DNA from: JAEWWD01 sp964440115
GTDB lineage: Bacteria > Bacillota > Clostridia > Christensenellales > CAG-138
Assembly (NCBI GenBank): GCA_964440115.1
Contig: CAYTPV010000001.1
Coordinates: forward strand, 248,001-312,000
DNA: 64,000 bases
Direction: 5' to 3'
Made by a program: the position numbers and the translations under genes. Below are positions 32,246 to 42,268 of this stretch, in pieces (within the stretch, counting starts at the first letter, position 1; each line of letters starts with the position of its first letter). A model generated the notes under the pieces. That model was not told the DNA's origin. It did not search any database and saw nothing but the letters and a program-made list of their open reading frames with translations.

Positions 32246-32757
32246 ATAAAAAGCTGACGGCTCTCTTTACCATACTCATTTGCATGTATCTCGACTCCAT
32301 CGTATTCGCTCGATTAAACCTGCTCGATATCCGACCGGACGCTATGCTCGCCGCCACAGTCAGCTTTGCGATACTCACAGGCTCGCTCTCCGGCGCGGTA
32401 TTCGGCGCAGTGGGCGGCCTGCTGATGGATACGCTGTTTGGCCGCAGTTTTGGCCTCTACGGCATGCTGTATATGACCGCCGGTCTGATCGCCGGTTATT
32501 TTTACAAAAAGTTCTATGCGGACAACCTCATCGTGCCTGCCGCAACCGCTTCTACAGCGGGGCTTTTGAAGGATTTGCTGCTAGCGTTCATCGTATTTGC
32601 AGGAGGCGCTCGATTTGATTTCGTACGCATACTTGTCGGGTACATTCTGCCAAGCGCAGTGATGACAGGCGCGCTTGGCATGCTCATGCAGATGATACTC
32701 AAACCGCAGCTGATGCGTCAGGTCAAGCGCAGGCAAGCCGACCATTTGAGCCGCTAA
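32242..32757 (+). CDS. mreD: Rod shape-determining protein MreD
   Basis: 171 residues from a GTG that overlaps the mreC stop (GTGA). Five or so hydrophobic helices and the family pattern around FGAVGGLLMDTLFGRSFGLYGMLYMTAGLIAGY. An integral membrane partner of MreC in the elongasome. Sequence identity in this family is always low; position seals the call. Confidence 0.92.
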   Translation: MNKKLTALFTILICMYLDSIVFARLNLLDIRPDAMLAATVSFAILTGSLSGAVFGAVGGLLMDTLFGRSFGLYGMLYMTAGLIAGYFYKKFYADNLIVPAATASTAGLLKDLLLAFIVFAGGARFDFVRILVGYILPSAVMTGALGMLMQMILKPQLMRQVKRRQADHLSR

Positions 32758-32788
32758 TTGTGTTTTTACTACTGAGAAGGGATCATTC

Positions 32789-35398
32789 ATGAAAACCAAG
32801 GCAAAAGGAAGATTCGCCATACTCGCGCTGGTAATGGTCGCCATGATGACCGGCCTTATTCTGCAGTTGGGCAACCTGACGCTCGCAAAAGGCGCCACTT
32901 ATGCTACGCAGGCACAAAGCCGCAGCACGGAGACCATGTACACCACCGGCGCGCGCGGACGCATACTCGACCGCAACGGCATTCCTCTCGCCTATGATAA
33001 AACCAGCTACAATGTGCAGTTTTACCGCGACCCTGAGCGTTTGAGTTCGGATGACAGCGCGCTTTATACCGAATCCCTGTTGACTGCCATCTCCATTATC
33101 GAGCAGGGCGGCGGCACCATCATTGATACCTCCTACATCCGTATGGATGAAAACGGGCAGCTCAAATATGTGTGGGGCGTAGACTCGGCGGACGCTATTG
33201 AGGCCCGATACCGCAATTTCTGCAACGCCATGGGTTTTACCATTAAAGATGATAAAGACATGAGCACCTGGATCACCGCGGAGGACGCATACCGCAGCCT
33301 GCGCAAATCCTGGAGAATTCCTGATGATCTGCCATTTTCGCAGGCAGTCAAAATCATGTCCATTCGGCAGGAAGTCAATATGAACAAGTGGCGCGCCTAT
33401 GAGCCTGTCACCATCGCTTATAACGTCTCGATGGATGTGGTGGCTGCTCTTGATATGCGTGCGGATGAACTGCCCGGCATACAGACTACCCAGAGTACCT
33501 CCCGCGTATATCCGTGGGGGGCGACTGCCTCACATATACTGGGGTATCTGAGCCGGCAGGTGACGGACAGCATGTCGGAAAACGGCATGCAGCGTATGGG
33601 CTTTGACAAAAGCGATTATGAAGGCGTCAAAGATGTCTACTCCACGAACAAAAACGGTGAAACCGTGGTGGATATGACCAAGCTTGGCTATTCCTATAAC
33701 GATTATATAGGCATTGCCGGTGTGGAAAAAACCATGGAAAAGTACCTCACGCCCAGTATATCCAAGCGACGCGGCACACAGTCGGTGGAAGTCAACATGC
33801 ACGGCACCGTCACACGAAAGCTTGAAAGTACCGCCGCCGCCAACGGCGACGACGTCATGCTCACCATAGACCTTCCATTGCAAACAGTGGTGGAACACGC
33901 GTTACAGAACGCCATTGAAAAGATACACGCCGAAGAAGTAGCAAAGCTCGCTGCGAACGAGGAATACTACCGAAAGAAACGGTCGGATCTGGATATCAAG
34001 ATGGCGGAAACAGGCAGTATTGTCGTGATGAACGTGCGTACGGGGCAAGTGTTGGCTATGGCATCGTATCCTACCTTTGACCCGAACAAATTCATCACTG
34101 GTTTGACGCCGGACGACGTGAAATCCTTGTTCGGCGACGATTCCAATATGCCTACGCTCAACCGCGCAATCGCGTCCCGTCTCGCGCCGGGATCTATATT
34201 CAAAATGACCACCGGTCTCGCAGGTCTGATGGAAGGGAAAATCACCACTGCCACTGAAATCGACGACGGAGGCAAATACACGCACTTCGTCAGCGGCGAT
34301 GTTGTTGAGGTGAACGCACCATCCTGCTGGACAGATGATCCCGCCAGCCATTCAAACATGACGGTAACCTCCGCCTTGACAAAGAGCTGCAACTATTTCT
34401 TCTTTACAGTGGCGGATATGTTGGGTATCGATAAGCTCAACGACTGGTCTACCAAGCTCGGCCTCAATACTGCCACCGGCATTGAACTTCCCGGTGAACT
34501 AGAAAGCCATGTGGGCGGACAGAGCGTACTCTATGACAATACGCTGCCTATTGACGAGCAGAAGAGCAGCTTGCCCAATTACGTGTATAACGTATTGCAA
34601 AACTACCTCAAGCAGGTGCTGAAGCTGCGCAGCATGGAAGTTGACGATACCGCCGTAAAAAATTGCGCCAAGAAACTTCTGCAACTGCAAAAGGGCAGCG
34701 GTACTTCGCAGGAGTTCGGCCCCGATATCCGCCGTATATTAAGCGAAGAATTGGGTATCCCGGTCGGCATTACCATGACGCAGAGCTGGGCGCACGACAT
34801 CAACTCCATTTTGACGGAGTTGCAGTGGAAAGCAACCATGACAATCCGTGCCGGTATAGGCCAGGCATCCACACTGACAACGCCCATCGCCATCGCGCGC
34901 TATGCCGCGACCTTCGGCAACGGCGGCACGGTGTTCGACGTGCACATCATAGACCGTATACTGGATGAAAACGGCTCGGTCGTAAAACAGTATGATCCGC
35001 AGATATATAACAAAATCGACGCACCGGATGAATACTGGGCAGCAATACGGCGTGGTCTCGAGGGCGTGGTTTCGCCGGAAGACGGCGGTACGGCGGCAGG
35101 CGCTTTCAGCAAAGCGTTCCTTGATGAAAAAACCGGATATTATACGCTGATCAGCGGCAAATCCGGTACGGCGCAGATATCCGCCTCCAACAACATCGAT
35201 ATTGAAAACACGGCATGGTTTGTCACGCTTCTCCCCCGCGACAATCCGGAAATCGTGATCATCAGCTGCATTCCATACGGCTTGTCCGGCTCCAAAGCGG
35301 GCGGTCCTGCGGTAGAAGAAATCACAACCTTCTATATCGACAGGAAAAACAGTTCCGCCAAGGACAATCTCGTGGGTGTAAACGGCCTCGTGCCATAA
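32789..35398 (+). CDS. mrdA: Penicillin-binding protein 2 (elongasome class B PBP)
   Basis: 869 residues, longer than typical PBP2 (about 630-700). N-terminal membrane helix, then the dimerisation domain starting GARGRILDRNGIPLAYDKTSYNV. The transpeptidase motifs are Ser469-x2-Lys472 (APGSIFKM), Ser533-Cys-Asn535 (KSCNYFF) and Lys791-Ser-Gly (SGKSGTAQ). Extra length sits partly in an insertion of about 90 residues between the SxN and KTG motifs (around 580-660, Lys/Leu-rich helices). It crosslinks peptidoglycan during elongation. Last gene of the mreCD operon. Confidence 0.94.
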   Translation: MKTKAKGRFAILALVMVAMMTGLILQLGNLTLAKGATYATQAQSRSTETMYTTGARGRILDRNGIPLAYDKTSYNVQFYRDPERLSSDDSALYTESLLTAISIIEQGGGTIIDTSYIRMDENGQLKYVWGVDSADAIEARYRNFCNAMGFTIKDDKDMSTWITAEDAYRSLRKSWRIPDDLPFSQAVKIMSIRQEVNMNKWRAYEPVTIAYNVSMDVVAALDMRADELPGIQTTQSTSRVYPWGATASHILGYLSRQVTDSMSENGMQRMGFDKSDYEGVKDVYSTNKNGETVVDMTKLGYSYNDYIGIAGVEKTMEKYLTPSISKRRGTQSVEVNMHGTVTRKLESTAAANGDDVMLTIDLPLQTVVEHALQNAIEKIHAEEVAKLAANEEYYRKKRSDLDIKMAETGSIVVMNVRTGQVLAMASYPTFDPNKFITGLTPDDVKSLFGDDSNMPTLNRAIASRLAPGSIFKMTTGLAGLMEGKITTATEIDDGGKYTHFVSGDVVEVNAPSCWTDDPASHSNMTVTSALTKSCNYFFFTVADMLGIDKLNDWSTKLGLNTATGIELPGELESHVGGQSVLYDNTLPIDEQKSSLPNYVYNVLQNYLKQVLKLRSMEVDDTAVKNCAKKLLQLQKGSGTSQEFGPDIRRILSEELGIPVGITMTQSWAHDINSILTELQWKATMTIRAGIGQASTLTTPIAIARYAATFGNGGTVFDVHIIDRILDENGSVVKQYDPQIYNKIDAPDEYWAAIRRGLEGVVSPEDGGTAAGAFSKAFLDEKTGYYTLISGKSGTAQISASNNIDIENTAWFVTLLPRDNPEIVIISCIPYGLSGSKAGGPAVEEITTFYIDRKNSSAKDNLVGVNGLVP

Positions 35399-35507
35399 GA
35401 ATGATATCCAATAATATGAATTGCAGGTCCTATGCCGTTTGCTTGTTGACGGCAGGGACCTGCTGTCGTATTCTGGTAGTAACAGCATAGGGAAAGGGGA
35501 ACGGCGT

Positions 35508-36314
35508 ATGGAAGATCATCAAATTCCGGCCTCGCCCGCGCCCGCCCGTGATGCGCAGCTGCAGAATAACATTGTCAGCGCATTGCAGGACAGGCAGTTC
35601 TTCATTTGCCTGCAGCCGAAATTCAGGCTGCCCGGCCGGCACATCGTAGGCGCGGAAGCGCTGCTCAGATGGAACGATCCGGAAGAGGGCATATTATTTC
35701 CCGCGGAATTCCTGCCTGCGGCACAGCGGATAGGGTATCTCGAAGCACTCGATCTTTATGCGCTGGAGGAAGCCTGCCACTGCATACTGAACTGGCGTAC
35801 AAAGCAAATGCCCGTAGTACCTCTTAGCGTGAATATTTCGGTGGCATCGCTGCACGCGCCCGGGTTCTGCGACGCTGCGGTGGATTGCTTAAGCCGCCAT
35901 GACATCCCGTGCTCCGATATTGAGTTCGAACTATCGTATCAGTTTGCTCAGCAGCATGCTGCAAAGCTCAGCAACATGATCGAATGCCTGCACCGCTATG
36001 GCTTTTCCTGCTGCATAGACGGATTTACCGAAGACGGGAACAAGCTGGAGCATTTAAGCGCGTTTGAAATCGACAGCGTGAAACTCAATTGCCGCAGCTA
36101 TCAGAATAAACCCAAACAAGCTTGCATCGATGCCTGCGCACAGGCGGTTACTCGCTCTAAAGAACTGGGGATGCAGCTTTTGTGCGAGGGTGTTGAACGC
36201 CCCCAGCAGATCGATGCGCTCGCAGCGGCGGGCTGCACGCTTATGCAGGGCTATGCGCTGAGCATGCCTGTCTCGACAGGGCTGTTTGCAAAGATGCTGC
36301 CCAAGTTTAGTTGA
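35508..36314 (+). CDS. EAL-domain protein, probably catalytically impaired
   Basis: 268 residues, a stand-alone EAL (c-di-GMP phosphodiesterase) domain with no sensor domain or membrane segment. Several catalytic positions survive: Glu in GAEALLRW, Asn in SVNIS, Glu in EFELS, Lys in DSVKLN and Glu in CEGVER. The metal-binding DDFGTG motif is altered to DGFTED: the second Asp is Gly and loop 6 is lost. Family knowledge predicts weak or no activity, so it may bind c-di-GMP or a protein partner. The ATG at 35508 follows GGAAAGGGG. Monocistronic with its own terminator. Confidence 0.85.
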   Translation: MEDHQIPASPAPARDAQLQNNIVSALQDRQFFICLQPKFRLPGRHIVGAEALLRWNDPEEGILFPAEFLPAAQRIGYLEALDLYALEEACHCILNWRTKQMPVVPLSVNISVASLHAPGFCDAAVDCLSRHDIPCSDIEFELSYQFAQQHAAKLSNMIECLHRYGFSCCIDGFTEDGNKLEHLSAFEIDSVKLNCRSYQNKPKQACIDACAQAVTRSKELGMQLLCEGVERPQQIDALAAAGCTLMQGYALSMPVSTGLFAKMLPKFS

Positions 36315-36350
36315 TCAATGATAAACCTCAGAACTTTTTACTGCGATAGC

Positions 36351-36392
36351 AAAACCAAAGCGTCAGGAGCATTCCCGGCGCTTTGGTTTTAT
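36351..36392. terminator. Terminator after the EAL gene
   Basis: AAAACCAAAGCG (36351-36362) pairs with CGCTTTGGTTTT (36379-36390). The A- and T-ends make it bidirectional between convergent genes. Confidence 0.85.
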
Positions 36393-36408
36393 AAATTATG
36401 AAAGGTTG

Positions 36409-37521
36409 TTATTGTCCTGATTTCGGAAAATATTGATATAACATGCAGGGAAGCCCGCCATTGGTGAGTTTGCGGCGCTTGTCCGCCCTCTTGCCGTACG
36501 CCCGCTCGAATTCCGAATACGCGGTAAATATGCTCACGCTCCAGCCATCCAGCCTGTCAAAGGCCACTCGCATGTCTTTATATAAGCGCTGCGCGTCGGC
36601 TTTGCTCAGCATTCTTTCCCCGTATGGCGGATTGGTAACAAGCACGCCTCCTGTCTTTTCGAGATACAATTCACTGACAGGCCGCACCGTAAATTTCAGC
36701 TTAACGCCGGCTTTTTGCGCATGCCGCTTGCAAAGGTCTATGCTTCTCTCATCGATATCGCTGCCCTCAATATCCACAGGCGTATTGTCAATAGCATCCT
36801 TTGCCTGCTCGCGGGCAAGCTCAAATGTGCGCTTGGGCAGAAACGCCCAGTTTTCCGCTGCGAACCCGCGCAATAAGCCGGGCGCGCGGTTCTGTGCGAT
36901 CATGGCCGCTTCTATGGGCAGCGTGCCCGACCCGCACATGGGGTCCAGAAACGGTCTGTCGCCGCGATACCGCGCAAGCAGAATAAGACCAGCGCCCAGT
37001 GTTTCAGAAAGCGGCGCATCCACATTCCAGGTACGATAACCCCGCCGCGAAAGCCCCGCCCCGCAGGCATCCAGCGCAAGCGTTGCGGTATCGCGCAGCA
37101 ATCCGACCTCCACGATCACTTCTTCCCCCGTTTCGGGCAGAAGCTGCGTGCGGTAAGCTGCCCGCAGGCTTTCCACGATGGCTTTTTTTGTGATGCGCTG
37201 GCAGTCCGGCACGCTGAACAGTCCGCTTTTTGCGGATTTTCCGGTGACATGGATGTTTGCGTCGCGCGGGAGGTACATTTTCCAATTGAGCGCTTTTACG
37301 CCCTCAAACAGTTCGTCAAAGCTTGTAGCTTGAAAGCTGCCTACCTCAAGCAGCACGCGCTCTGCCGTACGCAGAAACAGCAATGCGCGCGCAAGCGTGT
37401 TTTCGTCACCCGAAAACCGCACGCGCGCGTCCAATACTTCATCAGCTTCTATTTGCAGAGCCCGCAGTTCCATGGCTACCACGGATTCGAGCCCCAGCTT
37501 ACATGTAGCGATTAGATGCAT
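36409..37521 (-). CDS. THUMP-domain class I RNA methyltransferase (RlmL/YpsC type)
   Basis: 370 residues from the ATG at 37521 (AGAGG upstream). The N-terminal THUMP domain starts LIATCKLGLESVVAMELRAL; the methyltransferase has LDPMCGSGTLPIEAAMIAQNRAPG (SAM loop) and the VTNPPYGERM motif of N2-guanine methyltransferases. Bacterial homologues methylate 23S rRNA guanines. It sits 13 bases after a TPR gene and probably shares its transcript. Confidence 0.92.
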   Translation of the reverse strand: MHLIATCKLGLESVVAMELRALQIEADEVLDARVRFSGDENTLARALLFLRTAERVLLEVGSFQATSFDELFEGVKALNWKMYLPRDANIHVTGKSAKSGLFSVPDCQRITKKAIVESLRAAYRTQLLPETGEEVIVEVGLLRDTATLALDACGAGLSRRGYRTWNVDAPLSETLGAGLILLARYRGDRPFLDPMCGSGTLPIEAAMIAQNRAPGLLRGFAAENWAFLPKRTFELAREQAKDAIDNTPVDIEGSDIDERSIDLCKRHAQKAGVKLKFTVRPVSELYLEKTGGVLVTNPPYGERMLSKADAQRLYKDMRVAFDRLDGWSVSIFTAYSEFERAYGKRADKRRKLTNGGLPCMLYQYFPKSGQ

Positions 37522-37534
37522 GAAACCTCTTTGC

Positions 37535-39247
37535 TCATGCGTCCAGTGCCCGCATGATTTTACTGATTGCATTGTTCAGACGCACCTGCGATACGCCGTA
37601 AGCGCCGCACAGCTGCGCCTTGGTAACTTCTTCGTTGCGGTTGCGGCAGGCGATGTATTCCACGGCCGCTGCCAGCGCATATACCTGCTGCTCCCGCAGC
37701 TGCGGCAGGTTGGAACCGGCCGCCTTCATAAACTTCTGAAACACATCGACGGCTTCCATGATACAGGCGCCCGAGCGGATATCGCGCATGGTTTCCATTG
37801 CGATTTCAAGAACGCGCTGGTAGCCGTTGGGCATGGTACCCTTGGAAATGGTGCGCATGCTCACGCGGCTTTGCACCAGACGGCCGTCCAGATACGCGAT
37901 ATAGGGTTCCTGCGCGTTCATATGCTTGAGCATGGCGAATACATCCTGCTTGACTGTATCCGGCTGGGTTTGATCCAGTTGGAAATGCCGCAGTACGCGT
38001 TCCGCCTCACGGTCCCCAAACCCCGCTATAATCGAAAGCACAGCGCGTTTGGCCGCAGGTTCCGGTAAACGCAAACTCCAGCACAGCAGCGCGCGAAAAT
38101 GCTCATCCTGCTGCCAGCGCTGTTTGAGCATTTCACGCGGCTGCCGGCTCGCTTCGTTGATCGCACGCACGCGGCGCAGCACCTCGAGATACGGCACCTG
38201 ATAGTGATACAGCCAATCGATATTCTCCGGCTTGCCATCCGCAGCGCGGCGGCAAATGCGCCGGTAATAGCTCGCAATAGTATCCGTCGGGTCAATCTTG
38301 AGCAGACGGTCATAACAGGCGTGCGCCTGCGCGAACTGTCCCAGATGATATCTGCACACGCCCAATCGATGCATGGTGCCTTCGTCATAAGGAAACGCGA
38401 TCTGCAGCTTTTTCAGAACGGCCAGCGCATCCTGCATGCGGTCCATTTCCATGTATACGACGGCCATACGGTTCCAATCCTGCGGGTCTTCCGTATCGGC
38501 CTTTTTCAGAAACTCCAGTTCGCGCTGTACACCGGCTTCGTCCTTAGCGGCATGCAGGAACAGCAGCATATTGCAGTGGGCCTGCACATCATCCGGCGCT
38601 TCCTCCAATACGGAACGTATCGTTTCCATCGCTCGCTTGAAATCCTTTTTGCAGAAATAAGCGAGCGCCAGGTTGCTTCTTACAAACAGCATTTCCGGCT
38701 GTTTTTTTGCTTCTTCACTCAGCAGTTTTACTGCGTCGTCCATTCGCCCGATTTCGAGCATCTGGCGTCCGCGCGCACAGGCGTTGAGCGCTTCCCTTTC
38801 TTCGGGTTCCTGCACGCCGGGCATGCTGTAAAGCATGTGTTCATCTTCTATCACGTCGAGCATATCCAGCGCGTCGGCCACAAACTCACCATCCGGGTCC
38901 AGCGCAAGATAGCTTTCCAGGCTGTCGTGGGCATGCGAAAATTCCTGCAGTCCCAGAAAGTTGCAGGCTATGCCGAAAAAACACTCGGCGGGACTTTCGT
39001 TGAGCGAAAGCAACGGAAACAGCAACCGGTTGCTTTGTTCATAGCGGCGCATTTCCGTAAGCACCTCCGCTATGGCAAGCTGTACTTCCACATTTTCGGG
39101 ATCCCGGCGCTGCGCTTGATGGTAATAGCTGATGGCCTCCAGAAGATCGTTCCTGTCCAGCCGCTCAGACCCGCGCTTGAGAAAAAACGCGCCATCCCGC
39201 TCGAACGGTATAATCCTGCCTATGCGTTTGTTTTTGTTATCCTGCAT
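37535..39247 (-). CDS. TPR-repeat protein with C-terminal helix-turn-helix-like segment
   Basis: 570 residues, soluble, rich in TPR-like helical pairs from about residue 20 to 330 (for example AISYYHQAQRRDPENVEVQLAIA and FAQAHACYDRLLKIDPTD). The last 40 residues (VTKAQLCGAYGVSQVRLNNAISKIM) look like a helix-turn-helix, as in TFIIB/sigma-type folds. TPR proteins are scaffolds; a DNA-contact end would be unusual. Lies between hslO and the methyltransferase gene, same strand. Function unknown. Confidence 0.75.
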   Translation of the reverse strand: MQDNKNKRIGRIIPFERDGAFFLKRGSERLDRNDLLEAISYYHQAQRRDPENVEVQLAIAEVLTEMRRYEQSNRLLFPLLSLNESPAECFFGIACNFLGLQEFSHAHDSLESYLALDPDGEFVADALDMLDVIEDEHMLYSMPGVQEPEEREALNACARGRQMLEIGRMDDAVKLLSEEAKKQPEMLFVRSNLALAYFCKKDFKRAMETIRSVLEEAPDDVQAHCNMLLFLHAAKDEAGVQRELEFLKKADTEDPQDWNRMAVVYMEMDRMQDALAVLKKLQIAFPYDEGTMHRLGVCRYHLGQFAQAHACYDRLLKIDPTDTIASYYRRICRRAADGKPENIDWLYHYQVPYLEVLRRVRAINEASRQPREMLKQRWQQDEHFRALLCWSLRLPEPAAKRAVLSIIAGFGDREAERVLRHFQLDQTQPDTVKQDVFAMLKHMNAQEPYIAYLDGRLVQSRVSMRTISKGTMPNGYQRVLEIAMETMRDIRSGACIMEAVDVFQKFMKAAGSNLPQLREQQVYALAAAVEYIACRNRNEEVTKAQLCGAYGVSQVRLNNAISKIMRALDA

Positions 39248-39275
39248 CCATCTACTCCCATAAAACAGACCATGT

Positions 39276-40187
39276 TCAGGAACCGGCCGTCCCGCTCGCT
39301 TCCGCGAGCAATGCTTTGAGATCCGCGCCTGTAAAGTCGTACGTCTGATTGCAGAACTGACAGGTCAGCTCCGCACCGCCGTCACGCTCTATCATATCCG
39401 TCAATTCCTCACGCCCAAGCGCGATGAGCGCTCGTTCCGTACGCGTCCGGCTGCAGTCGCACCGCCAATATGGCGTTAACGAACCGACAAACTCCGGCTT
39501 CATATGTGCAAACAGCGCATCCAGCGCATCCTCGAGCGACACGCCCTGTTCAAGCTGCTGCGTCATTTCACTAATAAACGACGCACAGATCTGAATATCC
39601 TCGATATCCTCCTCGGGACATCCGGGCAGAGGCTGCGCGATCAGCCCTCCCGCCGCCAGCACAGTCCCTTCGGAGGGATCGATGCGCACGCCAAGATACA
39701 CGAGGCTGGGCTGCTGTTCGCTAATGAGGAAATACTGCGCAAAATCCTCCGCAATTTCACCTGAAACGATATCACAGCCACCCACATAAGGCTCCCGCAG
39801 GGAAAGATCCCGCACTACCGTAAGGTTGCCTGTTCTGCCCACTGCTCCCGCGACATCCAGCTTTCCTTGCGCCGTAAGCGGCAGTTCCACAGTGGGGTTT
39901 GCGACATATCCCTTTACCAGTGCGCCGTATCGGCCGGTGCACACCAGATTTCCGGCGGGGCCATCCCCGCGCAGTATGGTGGTCAGGCTTTCATCTTCGT
40001 GTTTGAGCTGGGAGGCCATCATGGCCGTCGCCATCAGCTGTCTCCCGAGCGCCGCTGTACATACACGAGACAGGGAATGCACACGCCGCGCTTCCTCCAC
40101 CATATTCTTGCCGGAGATACCAATTACCCGAACGCTGCCCCCCCGGAGCAATACCTGCACTAAACGATCTTCATTCATTTGATACAC
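39276..40187 (-). CDS. hslO: Redox-regulated chaperone Hsp33
   Basis: 303 residues from a GTG at 40187 (AGGA 8 bases upstream); the ATG three codons later is the alternative. Hsp33 holds unfolding proteins under oxidative stress. The zinc redox switch is intact: Cys243-x-Cys245 (WRCDCSR) and Cys276-x2-Cys279 (CQFC). The core has DGPAGNLVCTGRYGALVKGYV, a conserved Hsp33 block. Precedes the TPR gene on the same strand. Confidence 0.95.
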   Translation of the reverse strand: MYQMNEDRLVQVLLRGGSVRVIGISGKNMVEEARRVHSLSRVCTAALGRQLMATAMMASQLKHEDESLTTILRGDGPAGNLVCTGRYGALVKGYVANPTVELPLTAQGKLDVAGAVGRTGNLTVVRDLSLREPYVGGCDIVSGEIAEDFAQYFLISEQQPSLVYLGVRIDPSEGTVLAAGGLIAQPLPGCPEEDIEDIQICASFISEMTQQLEQGVSLEDALDALFAHMKPEFVGSLTPYWRCDCSRTRTERALIALGREELTDMIERDGGAELTCQFCNQTYDFTGADLKALLAEASGTAGS

Positions 40188-40251
40188 ATTTCTCTTCCTA
40201 TATAAACAATATTGTCCTCAGGCTTTATGAATACCACGAAAACCCCTTGGA

Positions 40252-40995
40252 CTATGTCCGTATTGCTGTAAATTGTATGCGCTGCGCATCAGGCGCGGGC
40301 TCATCTTTTGTGAGGGCCTCGTATATTGCAATTTGCTCAAATCCTGCCGATGCAAGCGCGTTGTTTAGTTCCTTTACGGAATGTGCCCGTTGTACGTGCC
40401 GTTCGTCAAAACGCTCGTACAGTCTTCCTTCCTTAACAAAAAATGCAAGCTCCATTTCACACAGGCGGGTTTGCGCATCGTACCGGTTGCGCCAGAGATA
40501 CGCGCAATCTTCTTCCGCCTCGCCAAATGTGTTCCCGCCCAGCACATGTTCGAGCTTATAGTCCGAGCTGACGTCAAATAGCAGCATGCCGCCAGGTTTA
40601 AGCGCGGAAGCTGCTGAAGCAAAAAACGCGCGCACATCCTTCATATTTGTCAGATAGTTCACACCGTCGCACGCGCAGAGTATTGCGTCCACAGGCTTAT
40701 GCACCATAAGGCTGCGCATATCCTGACACACAAACGGTATGGAAAACCCCTGCATGCGCGCCTTTTGCTGTGCTTCGCGCAGCATATCCGGCGAAACGTC
40801 GACGCCCGTTACCACATATCCTTCCCTGGCAAGGCGAATAGCAAACTCGCCCGTACCGCACGCGCAGTCGAGCACTGTTCGCACGCCATCCCGTTCACTA
40901 AGCAACGATATCAGATACGCCGCCCATGCGGCATAATCCACATCTTGCATCAGCGTGTCGTATACGGCAGCAAATCTACCATAGCTTTCGTCCAT
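40252..40995 (-). CDS. Class I SAM-dependent methyltransferase
   Basis: 247 residues from the ATG at 40995, which has GGGAGG closely upstream; nine extra upstream codons are possible. Starts YGRFAAVYDTLMQDVDYAAW, typical of a clostridial methyltransferase group usually found near hslO or rRNA-related genes. SAM motif I is VLDCACGTGEFAIRLA and motif II VTGVDVSPDML. The substrate is not readable. Divergent from asd. Confidence 0.88.
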   Translation of the reverse strand: MDESYGRFAAVYDTLMQDVDYAAWAAYLISLLSERDGVRTVLDCACGTGEFAIRLAREGYVVTGVDVSPDMLREAQQKARMQGFSIPFVCQDMRSLMVHKPVDAILCACDGVNYLTNMKDVRAFFASAASALKPGGMLLFDVSSDYKLEHVLGGNTFGEAEEDCAYLWRNRYDAQTRLCEMELAFFVKEGRLYERFDERHVQRAHSVKELNNALASAGFEQIAIYEALTKDEPAPDAQRIQFTAIRT

Positions 40996-41123
40996 GCATC
41001 CTCCCTGCAAAAGCCTCCCCATATTTTACACCGTTTACGGCGCGGGCGCAATGCCGGGCGGTTTTAGCCTCAGGGGTACGGCCATTTCTCAAAGTTCGAA
41101 GCCGTTTTACGGACTGGATTTCA

Positions 41124-41152
41124 TTGACTTTGCTCTGTCGCTATGCTATACT
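41124..41152 (+). promoter_or_regulatory. Promoter of asd
   Basis: -35 TTGACT (41124-41129), 17-base spacer, -10 TATACT (41147-41152). Leader of about 60 bases; no lysine riboswitch seen. Confidence 0.72.
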
Positions 41153-41218
41153 TTCCCCCAATCGTATATGCGCGTATTCTTATACACACATATACAATAG
41201 AATAGGAGGATCCGTCCC

Positions 41219-42229
41219 ATGAAGCAGTACAACGTCGCGGTCGTCGGCGCGACCGGAATGGTCGGCCGTAAATTCCTGCAAGTGCTAGAAGAGCGCAAGC
41301 TTCCCGTTGCGAACTATTATCTGTTCGCCTCCAAGCGCAGCGCCGGCACTACTTTGCCCTTTATGGGCGAGACTTACACCGTGCGGGAACTGACCGAGAC
41401 TTGCTTTGACGGCCTCAACATCGACATCGCATTGTTCTCCGCCGGAGCAGGCACATCCTTGCAGTTTGCACCCGTAGCCGCACGGTACGGAGCCGTAGCC
41501 ATCGATAACTCCAGCTGCTGGCGCATGGACCCGCAGGTTCCTCTGGTGGTGCCTGAAGTTAATGCGGATGCAATCCCGCAATACAAAAACAAAGGCATTA
41601 TCGCCAACCCCAACTGCTCGACCATACAGGCCGTAGTGGCATTAAAGCCGCTAGCAGATAAATATGGTCTTAAGCGCGTGGTATATTCCACCTATCAGGC
41701 GGTTTCCGGCGCAGGTCTGCAGGGATATATGGATCTTGAAGAAGGTCTGAAGGGACAGCCGCCCAAAAAGTTCCCGCATCCCATCGCGGGCAATGTGCTG
41801 CCGCAGATCGACGTGTTCCTGGATACCGGCTATACCAAAGAGGAACAGAAAATGATCGACGAGACCCGCAAGATACTCTCTCTGCCCAGCCTGCCCGTCA
41901 CTGCAACGACGGTGCGCGTGCCCGTTTACCACGGACACAGCGAGAGCATCAATATAGAGCTGAACCGTGCTTTTGACATCGATGAACTGCGCGATTCACT
42001 GCGCAGCGCACCCGGGCTTGTCGTTATGGACGATCCCGCCAAGGGCGTTTATCCCATGCCCGTACAGGCGGAAGATACCGATCCCGTATACGTCGGCCGT
42101 ATCCGCCGCGATTTTTCCGTGGAAAATGGCGTTAACCTCTGGTGCGTAGCGGACAATATTCGCAAAGGCGCCGCCACAAACGCCGTACAGATTGCCGAAG
42201 AACTGATCCGTCAGTGGGAAAACGCATAA
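41219..42229 (+). CDS. asd: Aspartate-semialdehyde dehydrogenase
   Basis: 336 residues; AGGAGG upstream. It reduces aspartyl phosphate with NADPH. N-terminal VAVVGATGMVGRKFLQVL is the nucleotide loop; catalytic Cys133 lies in ANPNCSTIQ; the base His is in VPVYHGHSESIN. Next comes a terminator, then dapB, giving two linked steps of lysine/diaminopimelate synthesis. Confidence 0.96.
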   Translation: MKQYNVAVVGATGMVGRKFLQVLEERKLPVANYYLFASKRSAGTTLPFMGETYTVRELTETCFDGLNIDIALFSAGAGTSLQFAPVAARYGAVAIDNSSCWRMDPQVPLVVPEVNADAIPQYKNKGIIANPNCSTIQAVVALKPLADKYGLKRVVYSTYQAVSGAGLQGYMDLEEGLKGQPPKKFPHPIAGNVLPQIDVFLDTGYTKEEQKMIDETRKILSLPSLPVTATTVRVPVYHGHSESINIELNRAFDIDELRDSLRSAPGLVVMDDPAKGVYPMPVQAEDTDPVYVGRIRRDFSVENGVNLWCVADNIRKGAATNAVQIAEELIRQWENA

Positions 42230-42268
42230 CTTACGCGCAACACCCTGACCACTACTGTTCATTAACCG

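Noticed and set aside
38099..39319. A 406-residue plus-strand frame opposite the TPR gene
   Set aside because: No ribosome binding site and no protein-like motif; the minus-strand TPR repeats explain the region.
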